Counted from the first letter of the stretch, positions 16,315 through 33,531 are shown. The stretch is DNA of 64,000 nucleotides from Halobacillus halophilus (GCF_020171985.1 NZ_JAIVAL010000016.1:30073-94072), one strand, 5' to 3'. A program made the numbers and translations. The notes: generated from the letters alone by a model not told the origin.

Positions 16315-16710
16315 TTATACGCGACGACGTTTTGGTGGACGGCAACCATTGTGTGGAACTGGAGTCACGTCACGGATTGCCGTGATATCAAGACCTGCTG
16401 CTTGTAGTGAACGGATCGCTGCTTCACGACCTGCACCAGGGCCTTTAACTGTAACTTCTAGAGTTTTCATACCGTTGTCCATAGCATCTTTCGCTGCAGC
16501 TTCTGAAGCCATTTGAGCAGCAAATGGAGTAGATTTACGGGATCCTTTGAAACCAAGGGAACCTGCACTGCTCCAGCTGATGACGTTTCCTTGAACATCA
16601 GTGATCGTAACGATTGTGTTGTTGAATGTAGAGCGGATGTGTGCCATTCCCGACTCTATATTCTTTTTCGCCTTACGTTTACGAGTACGTGTGTGTCCTT
16701 TACGTGCCAT
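16315..16710 (-). CDS. rpsK: 30S ribosomal protein S11
   Basis: A 131-residue protein with the conserved [13 protein letters not shown] and [13 protein letters not shown] segments and the basic C-terminal [11 protein letters not shown]. It is a platform protein of the small subunit next to the mRNA exit. It follows rpsM by 29 bases. The N-terminus is unusually basic, as in Bacillus S11. Confidence 0.98.
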   Translation of the reverse strand: MARKGHTRTRKRKAKKNIESGMAHIRSTFNNTIVTITDVQGNVISWSSAGSLGFKGSRKSTPFAAQMASEAAAKDAMDNGMKTLEVTVKGPGAGREAAIRSLQAAGLDITAIRDVTPVPHNGCRPPKRRRV

Positions 16711-16739
16711 AAGGTTAGCTTACCTCCTTTATCTTTCGT

Positions 16740-17105
16740 TTATTTACGCTTGTTGGCCACTGTACGACGTGGGCCTTTACGTGTACGAGAGTTGTTTTTT
16801 GTCTTTTGTCCACGAAGCGGAAGCCCGCGGCGGTGACGGATTCCACGGTAAGAACCGATCTCAATCAAACGTTTAATGTTTAGAGAGTTCTCACGGCGAA
16901 GATCACCTTCAACGTTTTGGTTATCAACTGCTTTACGAATCTTAGCAAGTTCGTCTTCTGTAAGATCGCGAACACGAGTGTTCTCTGAAACGCCAGCTTC
17001 AGCCAGGATTTCAGCAGCTAGTGATTTACCAACACCATAGATATAAGTTAATGAAACGACGATGCGCTTATCGCGCGGAACGTCTACACCTGCTATACGT
17101 GCCAT
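16740..17105 (-). CDS. rpsM: 30S ribosomal protein S13
   Basis: A 121-residue protein with the [13 protein letters not shown] start, the [19 protein letters not shown] segment that binds 16S rRNA and contacts tRNA, and a basic tail. It lies between rpmJ and rpsK in the standard order. Confidence 0.98.
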   Translation of the reverse strand: MARIAGVDVPRDKRIVVSLTYIYGVGKSLAAEILAEAGVSENTRVRDLTEDELAKIRKAVDNQNVEGDLRRENSLNIKRLIEIGSYRGIRHRRGLPLRGQKTKNNSRTRKGPRRTVANKRK

Positions 17106-17128
17106 GTGCTACGTACACCTCCTTCAGA

Positions 17129-17467
<339 letters not shown>

Positions 17468-17490
<23 letters not shown>

Positions 17491-17803
17491 CGAGTTGATC
17501 TCCCTTCTTCAAATCAGTCACTGCTTCATTGACATATTTTGATACGGCAAATCGAAGCTTGCCATTTGTGACGCGACCAGTTTCTAGAAGGCTGTTCTGG
17601 ACTTCCGGAGAGATGAAATCCATAAGCTCAATATGCTGCAAATTCTTTTTCTTTGGTCGATCATACTTACGTTTCTCTCCATCGGCAAGCAGCACAAAGC
17701 GGCCATCCAGTACATCGATAACTACCGCATACTGTCCTGCCTCACGCCCCTGCACAATACGAACAATTTGACCTATTCGTGGACTCGACTCAGATTCGTT
17801 CAA
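17468..17803 (-). CDS. KOW-domain RNA-binding protein (ribosomal L14e/L27e-like)
   Basis: A 111-residue protein. The N-terminal half is a KOW-type motif ([19 protein letters not shown]...), as in ribosomal L6e/L14e/L27e relatives. The rest is unassigned. The start appears to be TTG, with aaggtg upstream. A homologue lies between map and infA in Bacillus. It probably binds RNA or the ribosome; no experimental function is known to me. Confidence 0.75.
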
Positions 17804-17819
17804 ACACGATCACCTTCAT

Positions 17820-20549
<2,730 letters not shown>

Positions 20550-20550
<1 letters not shown>

Positions 20551-20990
20551 TAAATCACCTCAGTTTGACCGCCCGCTGCTTCAATTGCTTCTTTCGCTGA
20601 AGCAGAGAACTTATGAGCTTTCACTGTAAGTTTTTTATCGATAGATCCTTTACCAAGAACTTTAATTCCAGATTTTTGGTTGCTTACCGCACCAGAATCA
20701 AGCATTAGTTCAGGAGTAACCTCTGTTCCCTCTTCAAAACGGTTAAGAGCATCAAGGTTGATAATCGCAAATTCCTTACGGTGTACGTTAGTGAAACCAC
20801 GTTTTGGAAGACGCTGGAATAGTGGCATTTGTCCACCTTCGAAGCCTGGACGAGTTTTGCTGCCTGAGCGCTGACCCTGTCCTTTGTGGCCACGACCGGA
20901 TGTTTTACCATTTCCAGAAGCCATTCCACGACCTACACGATTACGTTCTTTACGAGCGCCTTTTGCCGCTTTTAGTTCATGCAGTTTCAT
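20550..20990 (-). CDS. rplO: 50S ribosomal protein L15
   Basis: A 146-residue protein. The N-terminal half is a basic, glycine-rich extension ([20 protein letters not shown]...) that runs through 23S rRNA; the globular C-terminal part follows. It is a late spc-operon gene between rpmD and secY. Confidence 0.98.
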
Positions 20991-21017
20991 GCGAGCACCT
21001 CCTTATTTCTTTTCTAG

Positions 21018-21203
21018 TTAAACTTCTTTAATCGATACAAGGTGAGATACCTTATTAGCCATACCTCGGATCGCTGGGTTATCTTCAAGTACGACAGTTT
21101 GACGGATCTTATTCAGACCCAGCGCCTTGACAGTAGAGCGTTGATCCTTCGGTCTACTAATAACACTGCGCGTGAGGGTAATTTCTAATTGTTTTTTAGC
21201 CAT
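21018..21203 (-). CDS. rpmD: 50S ribosomal protein L30
   Basis: A 61-residue protein ([20 protein letters not shown]...) of the short bacterial type. It is 27 bases before rplO and 18 after rpsE in the spc order. Confidence 0.97.
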   Translation of the reverse strand: MAKKQLEITLTRSVISRPKDQRSTVKALGLNKIRQTVVLEDNPAIRGMANKVSHLVSIKEV

Positions 21204-21221
21204 TATATTTCCCTCCTTATC

Positions 21222-21719
21222 CTACAGTTCTTCTACGGACTTCCCACGAAGTCTTGCCACGTCTTCTGCGCGTTTAAGCTCGCTAAGTCCAGTAAGTGTT
21301 GCACGCACCATGTTAATAGGTGTGTTAGAACCTAGTGACTTAGAAAGGATGTCTTGAACACCTGCAAGCTCAAGTACGGCACGGACAGGCCCACCTGCGA
21401 TGACTCCAGTACCTTCAGCAGCTGGTTTCATCAAGATGCTTCCTGCACCGAAACGTCCAGTAATCTCGTGTGGAATAGTCGTATCTTTAATTGGTACTGT
21501 AATTAGGTTTTTCTTAGCATCATCAATTGCCTTTTTGATAGCTTCTGGTACTTCTTGAGCTTTTCCTGTACCAAAACCTACATGACCATTTTTATCTCCT
21601 ACAACAACCAATGCAGCAAAACGGAAACGGCGTCCGCCTTTTACAACTTTTGCAACACGATTGATTGTGACTACGCGTTCTTCAAGATCTAATTTATTAG
21701 GGTCAATTTTGTTATTCAT
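21222..21719 (-). CDS. rpsE: 30S ribosomal protein S5
   Basis: A 165-residue protein with an N-terminal double-stranded RNA-binding fold ([18 protein letters not shown]) and a C-terminal domain ([17 protein letters not shown]). It takes part in decoding accuracy and mRNA entry. The loop [10 protein letters not shown], where spectinomycin-resistance changes fall, looks like wild type. Confidence 0.98.
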   Translation of the reverse strand: MNNKIDPNKLDLEERVVTINRVAKVVKGGRRFRFAALVVVGDKNGHVGFGTGKAQEVPEAIKKAIDDAKKNLITVPIKDTTIPHEITGRFGAGSILMKPAAEGTGVIAGGPVRAVLELAGVQDILSKSLGSNTPINMVRATLTGLSELKRAEDVARLRGKSVEEL

Positions 21720-21739
21720 TTATGTCCCTCCTTTAACGA

Positions 21740-22102
21740 TTAAAATTGTAGGCCGGCTTCACGCGCGGCTTCTGCTAGAGCTTTCACACGTCCATGGTAC
21801 AAGTAACCTCCGCGGTCAAATACTACGATATCATAACCGTTATCAACCGCACGCTTCGCAAGCAATTCGCCGACTCTTTGAGCAGCTTCTACGTTACCTG
21901 TTACGTCTAGATCAAAGCCGTTTTCCATAGTAGATGCGCTCGCTACAGTTACTTGGCTCTCGTCATTGATTAATTGAGCATAAATGTGTTTGTTAGAGCG
22001 GTACACGTTCAAACGAGGACGTTCGGCTGTTCCGAAGACATTCTTACGAACGCGTGCATGACGCTTTTTACGAACGACATTCTTATCTGCCTTTGTGATC
22101 AT
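21740..22102 (-). CDS. rplR: 50S ribosomal protein L18
   Basis: A 120-residue 5S rRNA-binding protein ([40 protein letters not shown]). The start at 22102 is preferred over an ATG three codons earlier, because aaaggag lies eight bases before it and the length then equals the family's. Confidence 0.97.
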   Translation of the reverse strand: MITKADKNVVRKKRHARVRKNVFGTAERPRLNVYRSNKHIYAQLINDESQVTVASASTMENGFDLDVTGNVEAAQRVGELLAKRAVDNGYDIVVFDRGGYLYHGRVKALAEAAREAGLQF

Positions 22103-22137
22103 CTGGGTCACTCCTTTCTATACATTACCTACGAATC

Positions 22138-22674
22138 TTACTTAGCTGTTTTACCTTCTTTACTGCGTACACGCTCACCCTGGTAACGAATACCTTTACC
22201 TTTATAAGGTTCTGGTGGACGGATCGCACGAATTTTAGCAGCAACAGCTCCGACTAATTCTTTGTCGATACCTTTGATGGTTAACTTCGTGTTAGTAGGG
22301 ACTTCAATTTCGATACCTTCGCGGCTAGGAACCTCAACAGGGTGGGAATAGCCAGCGTTAATAACTACTTTTTCTCCCTGCTTTTGCGCACGATAACCTA
22401 CACCAATAATTTCAAGGGATTTTTCGTATCCTTTGGAAACACCTTCAACCATGTTAGCGATCAGGCTGCGGGTAGTACCGTGAAGAGCACGATGTTCTTT
22501 GTGGTCACTAGGACGCTCTACTGTAAGAACATTATCTTCAATCTTCACTGTCATGTCCTTGTGGAAAGTACGAGTCAATTCGCCTTTTGGACCTTTTACT
22601 GTGATTGTATTGTTATCCTGAATCACTTCTACACCTTCAGGAATTTCTAATGTTTTTAAACCTACGCGAGACAT
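22138..22674 (-). CDS. rplF: 50S ribosomal protein L6
   Basis: A 178-residue protein with two tandem L6 folds and the conserved C-terminal [15 protein letters not shown] motif. It sits near the sarcin-ricin loop and factor-binding site of the large subunit. Confidence 0.98.
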   Translation of the reverse strand: MSRVGLKTLEIPEGVEVIQDNNTITVKGPKGELTRTFHKDMTVKIEDNVLTVERPSDHKEHRALHGTTRSLIANMVEGVSKGYEKSLEIIGVGYRAQKQGEKVVINAGYSHPVEVPSREGIEIEVPTNTKLTIKGIDKELVGAVAAKIRAIRPPEPYKGKGIRYQGERVRSKEGKTAK

Positions 22675-22705
22675 ATTTTTGCACCTCCTGTCTTATCTGA
22701 GTTTT

Positions 22706-23104
22706 CTACCAGATATAAGCTAGGACTTCGCCACCGATGGCTTGTTCACGAGCTTCTTTATCTGTTAATACACCTTTTGAAGTAGATACTACGGCTATAC
22801 CAAGTCCATTAAGAACTTTTGGAAGCTCTTCAGCTTTTGCGTAAACACGTAGTCCTGGTTTACTGATACGTTTCAGACCGCTGATTACACGCTCGTTGCT
22901 TTGTCCGTATTTAAGGAAGATGCGAAGAACGCCTTGTTTACTATCTTCAACATATTCATAATCACGTACAAAACCTTCACGTTTTAGAATGTCAGCAATT
23001 TCTTTCTTTAAGTTGGAAGCTGGAAGTTCAAGCTTCTCGTGACGTACCATGTTAGCGTTACGAATACGCGTAAGCATATCTGCAATTGGATCTGTCATTG
23101 TCAT
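22706..23104 (-). CDS. rpsH: 30S ribosomal protein S8
   Basis: A 132-residue protein ([20 protein letters not shown] ...) with the C-terminal [13 protein letters not shown] segment. It binds the central domain of 16S rRNA; in some bacteria it also regulates the spc operon. It lies between rpsN and rplF. Confidence 0.98.
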   Translation of the reverse strand: MTMTDPIADMLTRIRNANMVRHEKLELPASNLKKEIADILKREGFVRDYEYVEDSKQGVLRIFLKYGQSNERVISGLKRISKPGLRVYAKAEELPKVLNGLGIAVVSTSKGVLTDKEAREQAIGGEVLAYIW

Positions 23105-23134
23105 AACTCATTTACCTCCTTCCCTGTTTCGGGT

Positions 23135-23320
23135 TTACCAGCTGGCTTTTTTGACACCAGGGATTTGTCCTTTATATGCAAGTTCACGGAAACAAATACG
23201 GCAAAGCTTAAACTTACGAAGTACAGAGTGAGGACGTCCGCAACGTTCACAGCGTGTGTACTCACGTACTTGATACTTCTGGTTACGCTTCTGTTTCGCG
23301 ACCATTGATTTTTTAGCCAC
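23135..23320 (-). CDS. rpsN: 30S ribosomal protein S14, zinc-binding short form
   Basis: A 61-residue type Z protein with four zinc cysteines (CERCGRP and CRICF). Its position inside the spc operon makes it the main copy. A zinc-free paralogue may exist elsewhere in such genomes but not in this window. Confidence 0.97.
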   Translation of the reverse strand: MAKKSMVAKQKRNQKYQVREYTRCERCGRPHSVLRKFKLCRICFRELAYKGQIPGVKKASW

Positions 23321-23346
23321 TATTTTCCCTCCTTATGGTTAGATCG

Positions 23347-23886
23347 TTATTTCTGAAACGGCATACCGAATTGAGTCAATAGCTCACGAGCTTCTTCGTC
23401 AGAATCAGCTGTAGTAACGATAACGATGTCCATACCACGCACTTTATTTACTTTATCGTAATTAATTTCTGGGAAAATTAATTGTTCTTTAACGCCAAGT
23501 GTGTAGTTTCCACGTCCGTCAAAAGCTTTTTTAGAAATACCACGGAAGTCACGCACACGTGGTAGAGATACTGAGATAAGCTTTTGGAAGAATTCATACA
23601 TACGCTCTCCGCGAAGGGTAACTTTAGCACCGATAGGCATACCTTCACGTAGGCGGAAACCTGCGATTGATTTCTTAGCTTTCGTAATGACAGGCTTCTG
23701 ACCTGAGATTAATGTTAACTCTTCTACTGCTGTATCCAGAGCTTTAGCGTTCTGAACAGCATCACCAACACCCATGTTGATAACGATTTTCTCGACTTTA
23801 GGCGTCTGCATAACTGACTCATATTCAAATTTGTTCATCAAAGATGGAACAATTTCTTCTTGATATTGTTTTTGTAGTTCGTTCAT
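23347..23886 (-). CDS. rplE: 50S ribosomal protein L5
   Basis: A 179-residue 5S rRNA-binding protein ([19 protein letters not shown]-like basic segment [32 protein letters not shown]). It is located between rplX and rpsN, 26 bases from each. Confidence 0.98.
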   Translation of the reverse strand: MNELQKQYQEEIVPSLMNKFEYESVMQTPKVEKIVINMGVGDAVQNAKALDTAVEELTLISGQKPVITKAKKSIAGFRLREGMPIGAKVTLRGERMYEFFQKLISVSLPRVRDFRGISKKAFDGRGNYTLGVKEQLIFPEINYDKVNKVRGMDIVIVTTADSDEEARELLTQFGMPFQK

Positions 23887-23912
23887 CGTGTGGCCCTCCT
23901 TTCCTATCCGGA

Positions 23913-24224
23913 TTATTTATCTAGTGCTTCACCAGATTTTTTCGCGATACGAACCTTCTTGCCGTCCTCGACTTTATATCCAACACGGGTTGGTTCGCCA
24001 GTCTTAGGATCGATCGGCAATACGTTAGAAACGTGGATAGGTGCTTCCTGAGTCAGGATTCCACCTTGTGGGTTTTCTTGAGAAGGTTTAGCGTGTTTTT
24101 TAACTTCGTTAACACCTTCAACAAGAACACGTTCCTTTTTCGGATAAGCTTCAAGGATCGTTCCTTGCTTGCCTTTATCCTTACCAGTAATAACCATTAC
24201 TTTGTCACCTTTTTTTACGTGCAT
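23913..24224 (-). CDS. rplX: 50S ribosomal protein L24
   Basis: A 103-residue protein with an N-terminal KOW motif ([18 protein letters not shown]). It is an assembly initiator of the large subunit. The Bacillus-type start MHVKKGDKV is present. Confidence 0.98.
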   Translation of the reverse strand: MHVKKGDKVMVITGKDKGKQGTILEAYPKKERVLVEGVNEVKKHAKPSQENPQGGILTQEAPIHVSNVLPIDPKTGEPTRVGYKVEDGKKVRIAKKSGEALDK

Positions 24225-24263
24225 ACTTCGCGCACCTCCTTACCAAGGCATTTCGTTCTAACA

Positions 24264-24632
24264 TTATAATACTTCTGGAGCTAGAGATACGATCTTCATG
24301 AATTTAGCTTCACGAAGTTCACGAGCTACCGGTCCAAAGATACGAGTACCGCGTGGTCCTTTATCATCACGAACGATTACTGCTGCGTTTTCATCGAAAC
24401 GAATGTAAGAACCATCTTTACGGCGCATACCGCTTTTAGAACGTACGATAACTGCTTTAACTACCTCACCTTTTTTAACAACGCCCCCTGGTGTTGCTTG
24501 TTTCACAGTTGCGGTGATGATGTCACCGATATTAGCTGTTTTACGACCAGATCCGCCCAAAACTTTAATCGTTTGGATTTCACGGGCACCAGAGTTGTCT
24601 GCAACTTTTAAACGAGACTCCTGTTGAATCAT
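24264..24632 (-). CDS. rplN: 50S ribosomal protein L14
   Basis: A 122-residue protein ([20 protein letters not shown] ...), highly conserved. It forms part of the subunit interface and the factor-binding surface. It lies 42 bases after rpsQ. Confidence 0.98.
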   Translation of the reverse strand: MIQQESRLKVADNSGAREIQTIKVLGGSGRKTANIGDIITATVKQATPGGVVKKGEVVKAVIVRSKSGMRRKDGSYIRFDENAAVIVRDDKGPRGTRIFGPVARELREAKFMKIVSLAPEVL

Positions 24633-24674
24633 ACCATGTAACCTCCCTTCGGATTAACTCCGAGCGAACTTTAA

Positions 24675-24938
24675 TTAGATAATTACGGACTCTTCTACGA
24701 CTTCTAGCAGGCGGAAACGTTTCGTTGCTGATAGCGGACGAGTTTCCATAATACGGACAACATCTCCAGTTTTAGCCTGGTTATTTTCGTCATGAGTCTT
24801 GAATTTTTTAGAATACTTTACGCGTTTGCCATAAAGTTTGTGGAATTTGTAAGTTTCAACTAAGACAGTGATGGTTTTATCCATTTTGTCAGATACGACA
24901 CGGCCAGTGTAAACTTTACGATTGTTACGTTCAGTCAT
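24675..24938 (-). CDS. rpsQ: 30S ribosomal protein S17
   Basis: An 87-residue OB-fold protein ([20 protein letters not shown] ...). The ATG at 24938 is chosen: it gives the family N-terminus MTERNNRK and has gaggtc upstream. The ATG seven codons earlier lies within that Shine-Dalgarno region. Confidence 0.97.
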   Translation of the reverse strand: MTERNNRKVYTGRVVSDKMDKTITVLVETYKFHKLYGKRVKYSKKFKTHDENNQAKTGDVVRIMETRPLSATKRFRLLEVVEESVII

Positions 24939-24962
24939 GTGAGGGTGACCTCCTCTCATCTA

Positions 24963-25587
<625 letters not shown>

Positions 25588-25605
25588 AATGCTTTTCCCC
25601 CTTCC

Positions 25606-26247
25606 TTACTTGTCTGTTTTAGTTGGAAGGACTTCTCCACGGTAGATCCACACTTTAACACCAAGTTTTCCGTAAGTGGTGTCTGCTTCTGCAGTTCCAT
25701 AATCGATATCTGCACGAAGTGTGTGTAGTGGTACTGTTCCTTCACTGTAATATTCTGCACGAGCGATATCCGCGCCACCTAGACGACCAGATACTTGGGT
25801 ACGAATACCTTTGGCTCCTGCACGCATAGCGCGTTGTAGTGTTTGTTTTTGAGCACGACGGAAAGAAACACGGTTTTCTAACTGACGAGCGATACTGTCA
25901 GCTACAAGTGTAGCATCCAAATCAGGTTTTTTAACTTCCACAATGTTAATGTGAACGCGTTTGCCGGTCAAATTGTTGAGTGCTTTACGAAGCGCTTCAA
26001 CTTCAGAGCCGCCTTTACCGATAACCATACCTGGTTTCGCCGTGTGAACGGTGATGTTTACGCGGTTAGCTGCACGTTCAATTTCCACAGTAGAAATAGC
26101 AGCGTCTTTTAGACGTTTTTCAACAAATTCACGAATCTTAATATCTTCATGTAACAAGTCTGCGTAGTCTTTGCCAGCGTACCATTTGGATTCCCAATCA
26201 CGGATGACGCCGATACGAAGACCTACTGGATTAATTTTTTGACCCAC
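25606..26247 (-). CDS. rpsC: 30S ribosomal protein S3
   Basis: A 213-residue protein with a KH domain ([20 protein letters not shown], about residues 70-95) and a C-terminal domain ending [13 protein letters not shown]. It forms part of the mRNA entry channel. It is a few residues shorter at the C-terminus than some Bacillus homologues. Confidence 0.98.
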   Translation of the reverse strand: MGQKINPVGLRIGVIRDWESKWYAGKDYADLLHEDIKIREFVEKRLKDAAISTVEIERAANRVNITVHTAKPGMVIGKGGSEVEALRKALNNLTGKRVHINIVEVKKPDLDATLVADSIARQLENRVSFRRAQKQTLQRAMRAGAKGIRTQVSGRLGGADIARAEYYSEGTVPLHTLRADIDYGTAEADTTYGKLGVKVWIYRGEVLPTKTDK

Positions 26248-26250
26248 TGA

Positions 26251-26592
26251 TTATCCCTCCTTTTTTTCTGATACGACCACTGTAATGTGGCTGGTACGTT
26301 TATTAATTTGGCTTGCACGTCCCATTGCACGTGGGCGGAAACGTTTAAGAGTTACACCTTCATTAACAAACGCTTCGGAAACATATAAATTCTCCGGATC
26401 CATTTCATAATTGTGTTCTGCATTTGCAATCGCAGAGTTAAGAAGTTTCTCAACTACTGGAGATGCGCCGCGCTGTTTTAAATTCAATGTCGCGAGCGCT
26501 TCACCTACCTCTTTCCCCCGAATCAGATCAATAACTAATCGGGCTTTGCGAGGAGCGATGCGAACGGTTTTAGCAACTGCTTTAGCTTGCAT
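26251..26592 (-). CDS. rplV: 50S ribosomal protein L22
   Basis: A 113-residue protein ([20 protein letters not shown] ...). Its long beta hairpin near the C-terminus ([19 protein letters not shown]) lines the exit tunnel, where macrolide-resistance changes occur; it looks wild type. Only three bases separate it from rpsC. Confidence 0.98.
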   Translation of the reverse strand: MQAKAVAKTVRIAPRKARLVIDLIRGKEVGEALATLNLKQRGASPVVEKLLNSAIANAEHNYEMDPENLYVSEAFVNEGVTLKRFRPRAMGRASQINKRTSHITVVVSEKKEG

Positions 26593-26611
26593 TAGAGTGC
26601 CTCCTCTCTAC

Positions 26612-26890
26612 TTAGCGTTTTGTTTTCTTGTCATCGCCAGAGTGTCCCTTGAACGTACGGGTTGGCGCGAATTCACCTAGCTTATGTCCGACCATATCTT
26701 CTGTCACATAAACTGGTACGTGTTTACGTCCGTCATAAACGGCAATTGTGTGTCCGACAAAGTTAGGGAAGATGGTAGAACGACGAGACCATGTCTTCAC
26801 CACTTGGTGTTTACTGTCTTCGTTCAACTTCTCAACTTTTTTCATCAAATGATCATCTACAAAAGGTCCCTTTTTCAGGCTGCGGCCCAT
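26612..26890 (-). CDS. rpsS: 30S ribosomal protein S19
   Basis: A 92-residue protein ([20 protein letters not shown] ..., [20 protein letters not shown]). It lies in the head of the 30S subunit with S13. It is 57 bases after rplB. Confidence 0.98.
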   Translation of the reverse strand: MGRSLKKGPFVDDHLMKKVEKLNEDSKHQVVKTWSRRSTIFPNFVGHTIAVYDGRKHVPVYVTEDMVGHKLGEFAPTRTFKGHSGDDKKTKR

Positions 26891-26947
26891 GAATAAACCT
26901 CCCTTCGCAATTGAAAGACGGGTATTATCGCCCGCCCGACAATTCCG

Positions 26948-27781
26948 TTATTTTTTACCTCTTCTACGAACGATATATTTATCAGACTGCTTGTTGCGTT
27001 TTCTTGTCTTGTACCCAAGAGTTGGTTTACCCCATGGAGTAACAGGAGAAGGCATACCGATTGGCGCACGGCCTTCACCACCACCGTGTGGGTGATCACT
27101 AGGGTTCATAACAGAACCACGTACAGTTGGGCGCTTGCCTTGCCAGCGTGAACGTCCAGCTTTACCAACACTGATTAGTTCGTGTTCCAGGTTACCAACT
27201 TGACCGATTGTTGCACGGCAAGTGCTTAGTACGAGGCGAACTTCACCAGAAGTTAAGCGAACAAGAGTGTATTTTTCTTCACGACCTAGAATTTGAGCGG
27301 ATGCGCCTGCAGAACGTACAAGCTGTCCTCCGCGGCCAGGCTTAAGTTCTACGTTGTGAATGATCGTACCTACAGGAATATCTTTTAGTGCAAGAGAGTT
27401 ACCTGGTTTGATATCTGCACCTACACCAGAAATGATTTCCGTGCCAACCTTCACTCCTTTTGGAGCTAGGATATAACGCTTTTCTCCATCAACGTAGTTG
27501 ATTAGCGCAATGTTAGCGGAGCGGTTTGGATCGTATTCAATCGTAGCAACGCGTCCAGGTATTCCATCTTTATCACGTTTAAAGTCGATGATACGGTATT
27601 GACGCTTGTGACCTCCGCCTTGATGACGAACTGTCAGCTTACCTTGGTTATTACGTCCACCGCGTTTGTGAAGTGGAGTGACAAGGGAGCGTTCAGGTTT
27701 GTCAGTGGTAATTTCAGCGAAATCAGATACTGACATGTGTCTGCGACCATTAGTAATTGGTCGGAACTTTTTAATCGCCAT
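26948..27781 (-). CDS. rplB: 50S ribosomal protein L2
   Basis: A 277-residue protein needed for subunit association and peptidyl transfer. The catalytically important histidine region [19 protein letters not shown] (about residues 220-238) is intact. The N-terminal OB fold and C-terminal SH3-like domain are both complete. Confidence 0.98.
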   Translation of the reverse strand: MAIKKFRPITNGRRHMSVSDFAEITTDKPERSLVTPLHKRGGRNNQGKLTVRHQGGGHKRQYRIIDFKRDKDGIPGRVATIEYDPNRSANIALINYVDGEKRYILAPKGVKVGTEIISGVGADIKPGNSLALKDIPVGTIIHNVELKPGRGGQLVRSAGASAQILGREEKYTLVRLTSGEVRLVLSTCRATIGQVGNLEHELISVGKAGRSRWQGKRPTVRGSVMNPSDHPHGGGEGRAPIGMPSPVTPWGKPTLGYKTRKRNKQSDKYIVRRRGKK

Positions 27782-27815
27782 CTTTTTTCCCTCCTTTTTA
27801 ATTAAGATTTATAGT

Positions 27816-28103
27816 TTATACTTCAAAGAATTCTAGTTCTTCACTGTCTTCAGTCAAAGTAACTACTGCTTTCTTACGATCAGAACGATAGCCGCCATAG
27901 CGACCCATACGTTTGAATTTACCTTTAAGGTTCATTGTGTTAACTGAATCAACACTTACATTAAAGATTTCTTCTACTGCTTTTTTAATTTCAGTTTTGT
28001 TAGCGGCTGGGCTAACTTCAAACGTATATTTCTTTTCTCCCATAAGGTCAGCAGATTGCTCAGTTATGACAGGGCGCTTAATGATATCACGTGGTTCTTT
28101 CAT
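27816..28103 (-). CDS. rplW: 50S ribosomal protein L23
   Basis: A 95-residue protein ([20 protein letters not shown] ...) at the tunnel exit and docking site for trigger factor and SRP. It overlaps the rplD stop by one base (TAATG). Confidence 0.98.
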   Translation of the reverse strand: MKEPRDIIKRPVITEQSADLMGEKKYTFEVSPAANKTEIKKAVEEIFNVSVDSVNTMNLKGKFKRMGRYGGYRSDRKKAVVTLTEDSEELEFFEV

Positions 28104-28726
28104 TATGAGAGCACCTCCCCTGCTTTTTCAGCTGCTTCCTTCGTTAGGATCAGCTTATCATGCGTTAGTAAATCTAACACACTTACTTCTTCTACAGATG
28201 AACTTTTCACTGTAGGGATATTATTAGAAGAAAGAGTTATATTTTCATCTTTCTCTGCTGTGACAATCAATGCCTTTTCGTTTACATCAAGAGCTTTAAG
28301 AAGGCTTACTACTTCTTTAGTTTTTGGAGCATCTAGAGATAGACTCTCAAGAACAATAATGTTCTCTTCTTTTACTTTAGAAGAATAAGCAGACTGTAGA
28401 GCTAAACGACGTACTTTTTTAGGCATTGTGTAGCTGTAGCTACGTGGTGATGGACCAAATACAGTTCCACCGCCAACCCATTGCGGGGCACGGATGGATC
28501 CTTGACGTGCACGGCCGGTACCTTTTTGGCGCCACGGCTTACGTCCACCGCCGCTCACTTCAGAACGCCCTTTGACTTTGTGTGTGCCTTGGCGAAGATT
28601 CGCGCGTTGCATCAACACAGTTTCGTGTAATACGTGAGTATTAGGTTCGATACCAAATACGGCGTCATTCAATTCGACATCTCCAACATTAGAGCCGCTT
28701 TGGTTTAATAGTGCTACTTTAGGCAT
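28103..28726 (-). CDS. rplD: 50S ribosomal protein L4
   Basis: A 207-residue protein with the extended loop that reaches the exit tunnel ([25 protein letters not shown], about residues 45-75), which looks wild type for macrolide sensitivity. In some bacteria L4 represses the S10 operon. Confidence 0.98.
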   Translation of the reverse strand: MPKVALLNQSGSNVGDVELNDAVFGIEPNTHVLHETVLMQRANLRQGTHKVKGRSEVSGGGRKPWRQKGTGRARQGSIRAPQWVGGGTVFGPSPRSYSYTMPKKVRRLALQSAYSSKVKEENIIVLESLSLDAPKTKEVVSLLKALDVNEKALIVTAEKDENITLSSNNIPTVKSSSVEEVSVLDLLTHDKLILTKEAAEKAGEVLS

Positions 28727-28748
28727 GACATATCCTCCCTTCCGTTAA

Positions 28749-29381
28749 TTATTTGCTAGCCTTGATTGCACTTGAGACTTTAACGTACGATTTTTTCGCA
28801 CCTGGTACATTACCTTTGATAAGCAGCAAGTTACGTTCAGCGTCAACTCTAACTACTTCAAGGTTTTGAAGTGTTACTGTTTCACTACCCATTTGTCCTG
28901 GCAATTTCTTACCTTTTAGTACGTGGTTTGGATCGATCGGACCCATTGTACCTGGACGACGGTGATAGCGGGAACCGTGAGTCATAGGTCCAGTAGATTG
29001 GTTATGGCGCTTGATTGCACCCTGGAATCCTTTACCTTTTGAAGTTCCTGTAACATCAATTACATCACCAGCTTCGAAAATATCCACCTTAACCTCTTGA
29101 CCAAGTTCATAGTCATCAAGGTTTGCATTACGGAATTCACGAACGTAGCGCTTAGGTGTTGTGTTTGCTTTTTCAGCATGACCTTGAGCTGCTTTCTTTA
29201 AACGGTTTGATTTTTCATCAGCAAATCCAAGTTGAACAGCTTCATAGCCATCATTTTCGGTAGTCTTCTTTTGAAGAACAACGTTTGGCTCAGCTTGTAC
29301 AACTGTTACTGGAATTAACTCACCGTCTTCAGAAAAGATTTGAGTCATGCCGACTTTGCGTCCTAAGATTCCTTTCGTCAT
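28749..29381 (-). CDS. rplC: 50S ribosomal protein L3
   Basis: A 210-residue protein ([20 protein letters not shown] ..., [20 protein letters not shown]). Its internal loop reaches the peptidyl transferase centre. It is the second gene of the S10 operon. Confidence 0.98.
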   Translation of the reverse strand: MTKGILGRKVGMTQIFSEDGELIPVTVVQAEPNVVLQKKTTENDGYEAVQLGFADEKSNRLKKAAQGHAEKANTTPKRYVREFRNANLDDYELGQEVKVDIFEAGDVIDVTGTSKGKGFQGAIKRHNQSTGPMTHGSRYHRRPGTMGPIDPNHVLKGKKLPGQMGSETVTLQNLEVVRVDAERNLLLIKGNVPGAKKSYVKVSSAIKASK

Positions 29382-29412
29382 CCGTTACACCTCCTATATA
29401 GTTCAGTTTAAT

Positions 29413-29826
<414 letters not shown>

Positions 29827-29854
29827 TCATCGCCTTTTATGACCAACATTACTC

Positions 29855-29883
29855 ATTATATAGAAGAAATCCGGTCAATGCAA
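29855..29883 (-). promoter_or_regulatory. SigA-type promoter of the S10 operon
   Basis: TTGCAT (29878-29883) and a perfect TATAAT (29855-29860) are separated by 17 bases on the minus strand. Transcription would start near 29848, giving a leader of about 125 bases before rpsJ. Confidence 0.75.
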
Positions 29884-30076
29884 GGTAAATCCATAATTTT
29901 TATATATGAACACCTAAATTATTATACTAACCTTTGAGGCTATTTTCAAGGGGGAATAAATTTTAAGTGCTTTCTATAAAATAATCTGAATTTCTTGTGA
30001 TGAAGATTTTATTTCGCTCCAAAATTTCCATCTTCCATTACAACAAATGAAAATCCTCATTTCAACCATTTTCCCA

Positions 30077-30111
30077 CAAAAAAATGAGCAGCAGCTGAAA
30101 AGCTGCTACTC
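30077..30111 (-). terminator. intrinsic terminator after tuf
   Basis: On the minus strand an eleven-position stem (30101-30111 with 30086-30096, one mismatch) is followed by a T run (30077-30084). It lies about 20 bases after the tuf stop. Confidence 0.9.
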
Positions 30112-30128
30112 ACTCATTTAATCGGCAA

Positions 30129-31319
<1,191 letters not shown>

Positions 31320-31414
31320 AGTATATTTCCTCCTTTAATTAAGTAGCTATATATTTTAATTGAAATATTTATATGAAGCTCAGGAGCGAGCGTCTAAACT
31401 GCGCTCCAAAGCTT

Positions 31415-31443
31415 ACATTACAAGTTATACTTCAACTCGTCAA
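31415..31443 (-). promoter_or_regulatory. SigA-type promoter in front of tuf
   Basis: TTGACG (31438-31443) and TAATGT (31415-31420) with a 17-base spacer lie in the fusA-tuf gap, leaving a leader of about 90 bases with a short hairpin (gagcg with cgctc near 31383-31405). It fits the known need for extra tuf expression. Confidence 0.6.
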
Positions 31444-31452
31444 AAAAATCAA

Positions 31453-33531
31453 TTACTCACCAGAATTTTTCTTGATGATTTCTTCTGAGATGCTCTTCGG
31501 CACTTCTTCATAGTGGTCAAAGTGCATCGTGTAAGTTCCACGTCCTTGTGTGTTGGAGCGAAGCGCTGTCGCATAACCAAACATTTCGGATAGTGGTACA
31601 AATGCTTTAACAACCTGTGCGTTACCACGAGTTTCCATACCTTCAACACGTCCACGACGTGATGTTACGTCACCCATGATATCGCCCATGTATTCTTCCG
31701 GAATGACTACTTCAACTTTCATCATTGGTTCAAGAAGAACTGGTTTACATTTGTTTTTGGCTTCTTTAAGTGCCATAGATGCGGCAACTTTAAAGGCCAT
31801 TTCATTGGAGTCAACATCGTGATATGAGCCATCATATAGAGTGGCTTTGATGTCAACCATTGGGTAACCGGCTAATACTCCGTTTTCCAAGGATTCTTTG
31901 ATTCCCTGTTCTACGGATGGGATGTATTCACGCGGTACTACACCACCAACGATTTTGTTTACGAATTCAAATCCAGCACCTTCGTCGTTAGGTTCGAATT
32001 CAACCCATACGTGACCGAATTGTCCACGGCCACCGGACTGACGTACGAATTTACCTTCAACTTGAGCGCTAGCACGGAATGTCTCACGGTAAGCAACCTG
32101 TGGAGCACCGATATTCGCTTCAACTTTAAACTCACGGCGAAGACGGTCTACGATAATGTCAAGGTGAAGCTCACCCATACCAGCAATAATCGTTTGTCCC
32201 GTTTCTACGTTCGTTTCAGTTTGGAAAGTCGGATCCTCTTCCGCAAGCTTACCAAGGGCAATTGCCATTTTATCTTGGTCAGCTTTGGATTTTGGTTCGA
32301 TAGCTACAGAGATAACCGGCTCAGGGAATTCCATAGATTCAAGAATAACAAGACTCTTTTCATCACATAGAGTGTCACCTGTACCCGTATCTTTAAGTCC
32401 AACAGCACCAGCAATATCGCCAGCATAAACTGTTGAAATCTCTTCACGAGAGTTGGCGTGCATTTGCAGGATACGACCTACACGTTCACGCTTATCTTTC
32501 GTAGAGTTCTTCACGTATGAACCGGCATTAAGCGTACCAGAGTAAACGCGGAAGAATGTAAGTTTACCTACATAAGGGTCTGTTGCGACTTTAAATGCCA
32601 GCGCAGAGAATGGCGCGTTGTCGTCCGCTTTACGAACAACAGGCTCCTCTGTCTGTGGAACATGACCTTCGATTGGAGGTACATCTAGAGGAGATGGAAG
32701 GTAATCAATTACTCCATCAATCAATAGCTGAACACCTTTGTTTTTGAAAGCAGACCCACAGAAAACAGGATAGAAATCAACGCTTAGAGTAGCTGTACGA
32801 ACGGCAGCTTTAAGCTGATCATTCGTGATTTCTTCCCCTTCAAGGTATTGCATCATCAAGTCTTCATCAAGTTCCGCTACAGCTTCAAGTAGCTTTGTGC
32901 GGTACTCTTCAGCTTGCTCTTTATATTCATCTGGAATTGGACGTGCTTCCGCACGAGTACCCAAATCATCCATGTAATAGTAGGCTTCCATAGTAATCAA
33001 GTCGATGATTCCTTCGAATTCATCTTCTGCTCCTATTGGAAGTTGTACAGCAGCCGCATTAGCTCCGAGGCGCTCTTGAAGAGTACCAAGGGAGTAGATG
33101 AAATCTGCTCCTACTTTATCCATTTTGTTTACGAACACAATACGAGGTACACCGTATGTTGTCGCCTGGCGCCATACTGTTTCCGTCTGTGGTTCAACAC
33201 CAGACTGAGCATCTAGTACAGCTACAGAACCATCAAGTACACGCAGGGAACGTTCAACCTCAACTGTGAAGTCTACGTGTCCTGGTGTGTCAATGATGTT
33301 AATACGGTGATCTCTCCATTGAGCAGTGGTCGCTGCGGAAGTAATCGTAATTCCGCGCTCCTGTTCCTGCTCCATCCAGTCCATTTGGGAAGCTCCTTCG
33401 TGAGTTTCACCAATCTTGTGGATACGTCCTGTGTAGAAAAGAATACGCTCGGTGGCTGTTGTTTTACCAGCATCAATGTGAGCCATTACACCGATATTAC
33501 GTGTTCTTTCCAAGGAGAACTCTCTAGGCAT
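31453..33531 (-). CDS. fusA: translation elongation factor EF-G
   Basis: A 692-residue translocation GTPase. G motifs [18 protein letters not shown] and NKMDKVGAD are in the first 150 residues; domains II to V follow in full, including the domain IV loop with VAYRETF and [17 protein letters not shown]. It lies between rpsG and tuf in the str operon. Confidence 0.98.
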   Translation of the reverse strand: MPREFSLERTRNIGVMAHIDAGKTTATERILFYTGRIHKIGETHEGASQMDWMEQEQERGITITSAATTAQWRDHRINIIDTPGHVDFTVEVERSLRVLDGSVAVLDAQSGVEPQTETVWRQATTYGVPRIVFVNKMDKVGADFIYSLGTLQERLGANAAAVQLPIGAEDEFEGIIDLITMEAYYYMDDLGTRAEARPIPDEYKEQAEEYRTKLLEAVAELDEDLMMQYLEGEEITNDQLKAAVRTATLSVDFYPVFCGSAFKNKGVQLLIDGVIDYLPSPLDVPPIEGHVPQTEEPVVRKADDNAPFSALAFKVATDPYVGKLTFFRVYSGTLNAGSYVKNSTKDKRERVGRILQMHANSREEISTVYAGDIAGAVGLKDTGTGDTLCDEKSLVILESMEFPEPVISVAIEPKSKADQDKMAIALGKLAEEDPTFQTETNVETGQTIIAGMGELHLDIIVDRLRREFKVEANIGAPQVAYRETFRASAQVEGKFVRQSGGRGQFGHVWVEFEPNDEGAGFEFVNKIVGGVVPREYIPSVEQGIKESLENGVLAGYPMVDIKATLYDGSYHDVDSNEMAFKVAASMALKEAKNKCKPVLLEPMMKVEVVIPEEYMGDIMGDVTSRRGRVEGMETRGNAQVVKAFVPLSEMFGYATALRSNTQGRGTYTMHFDHYEEVPKSISEEIIKKNSGE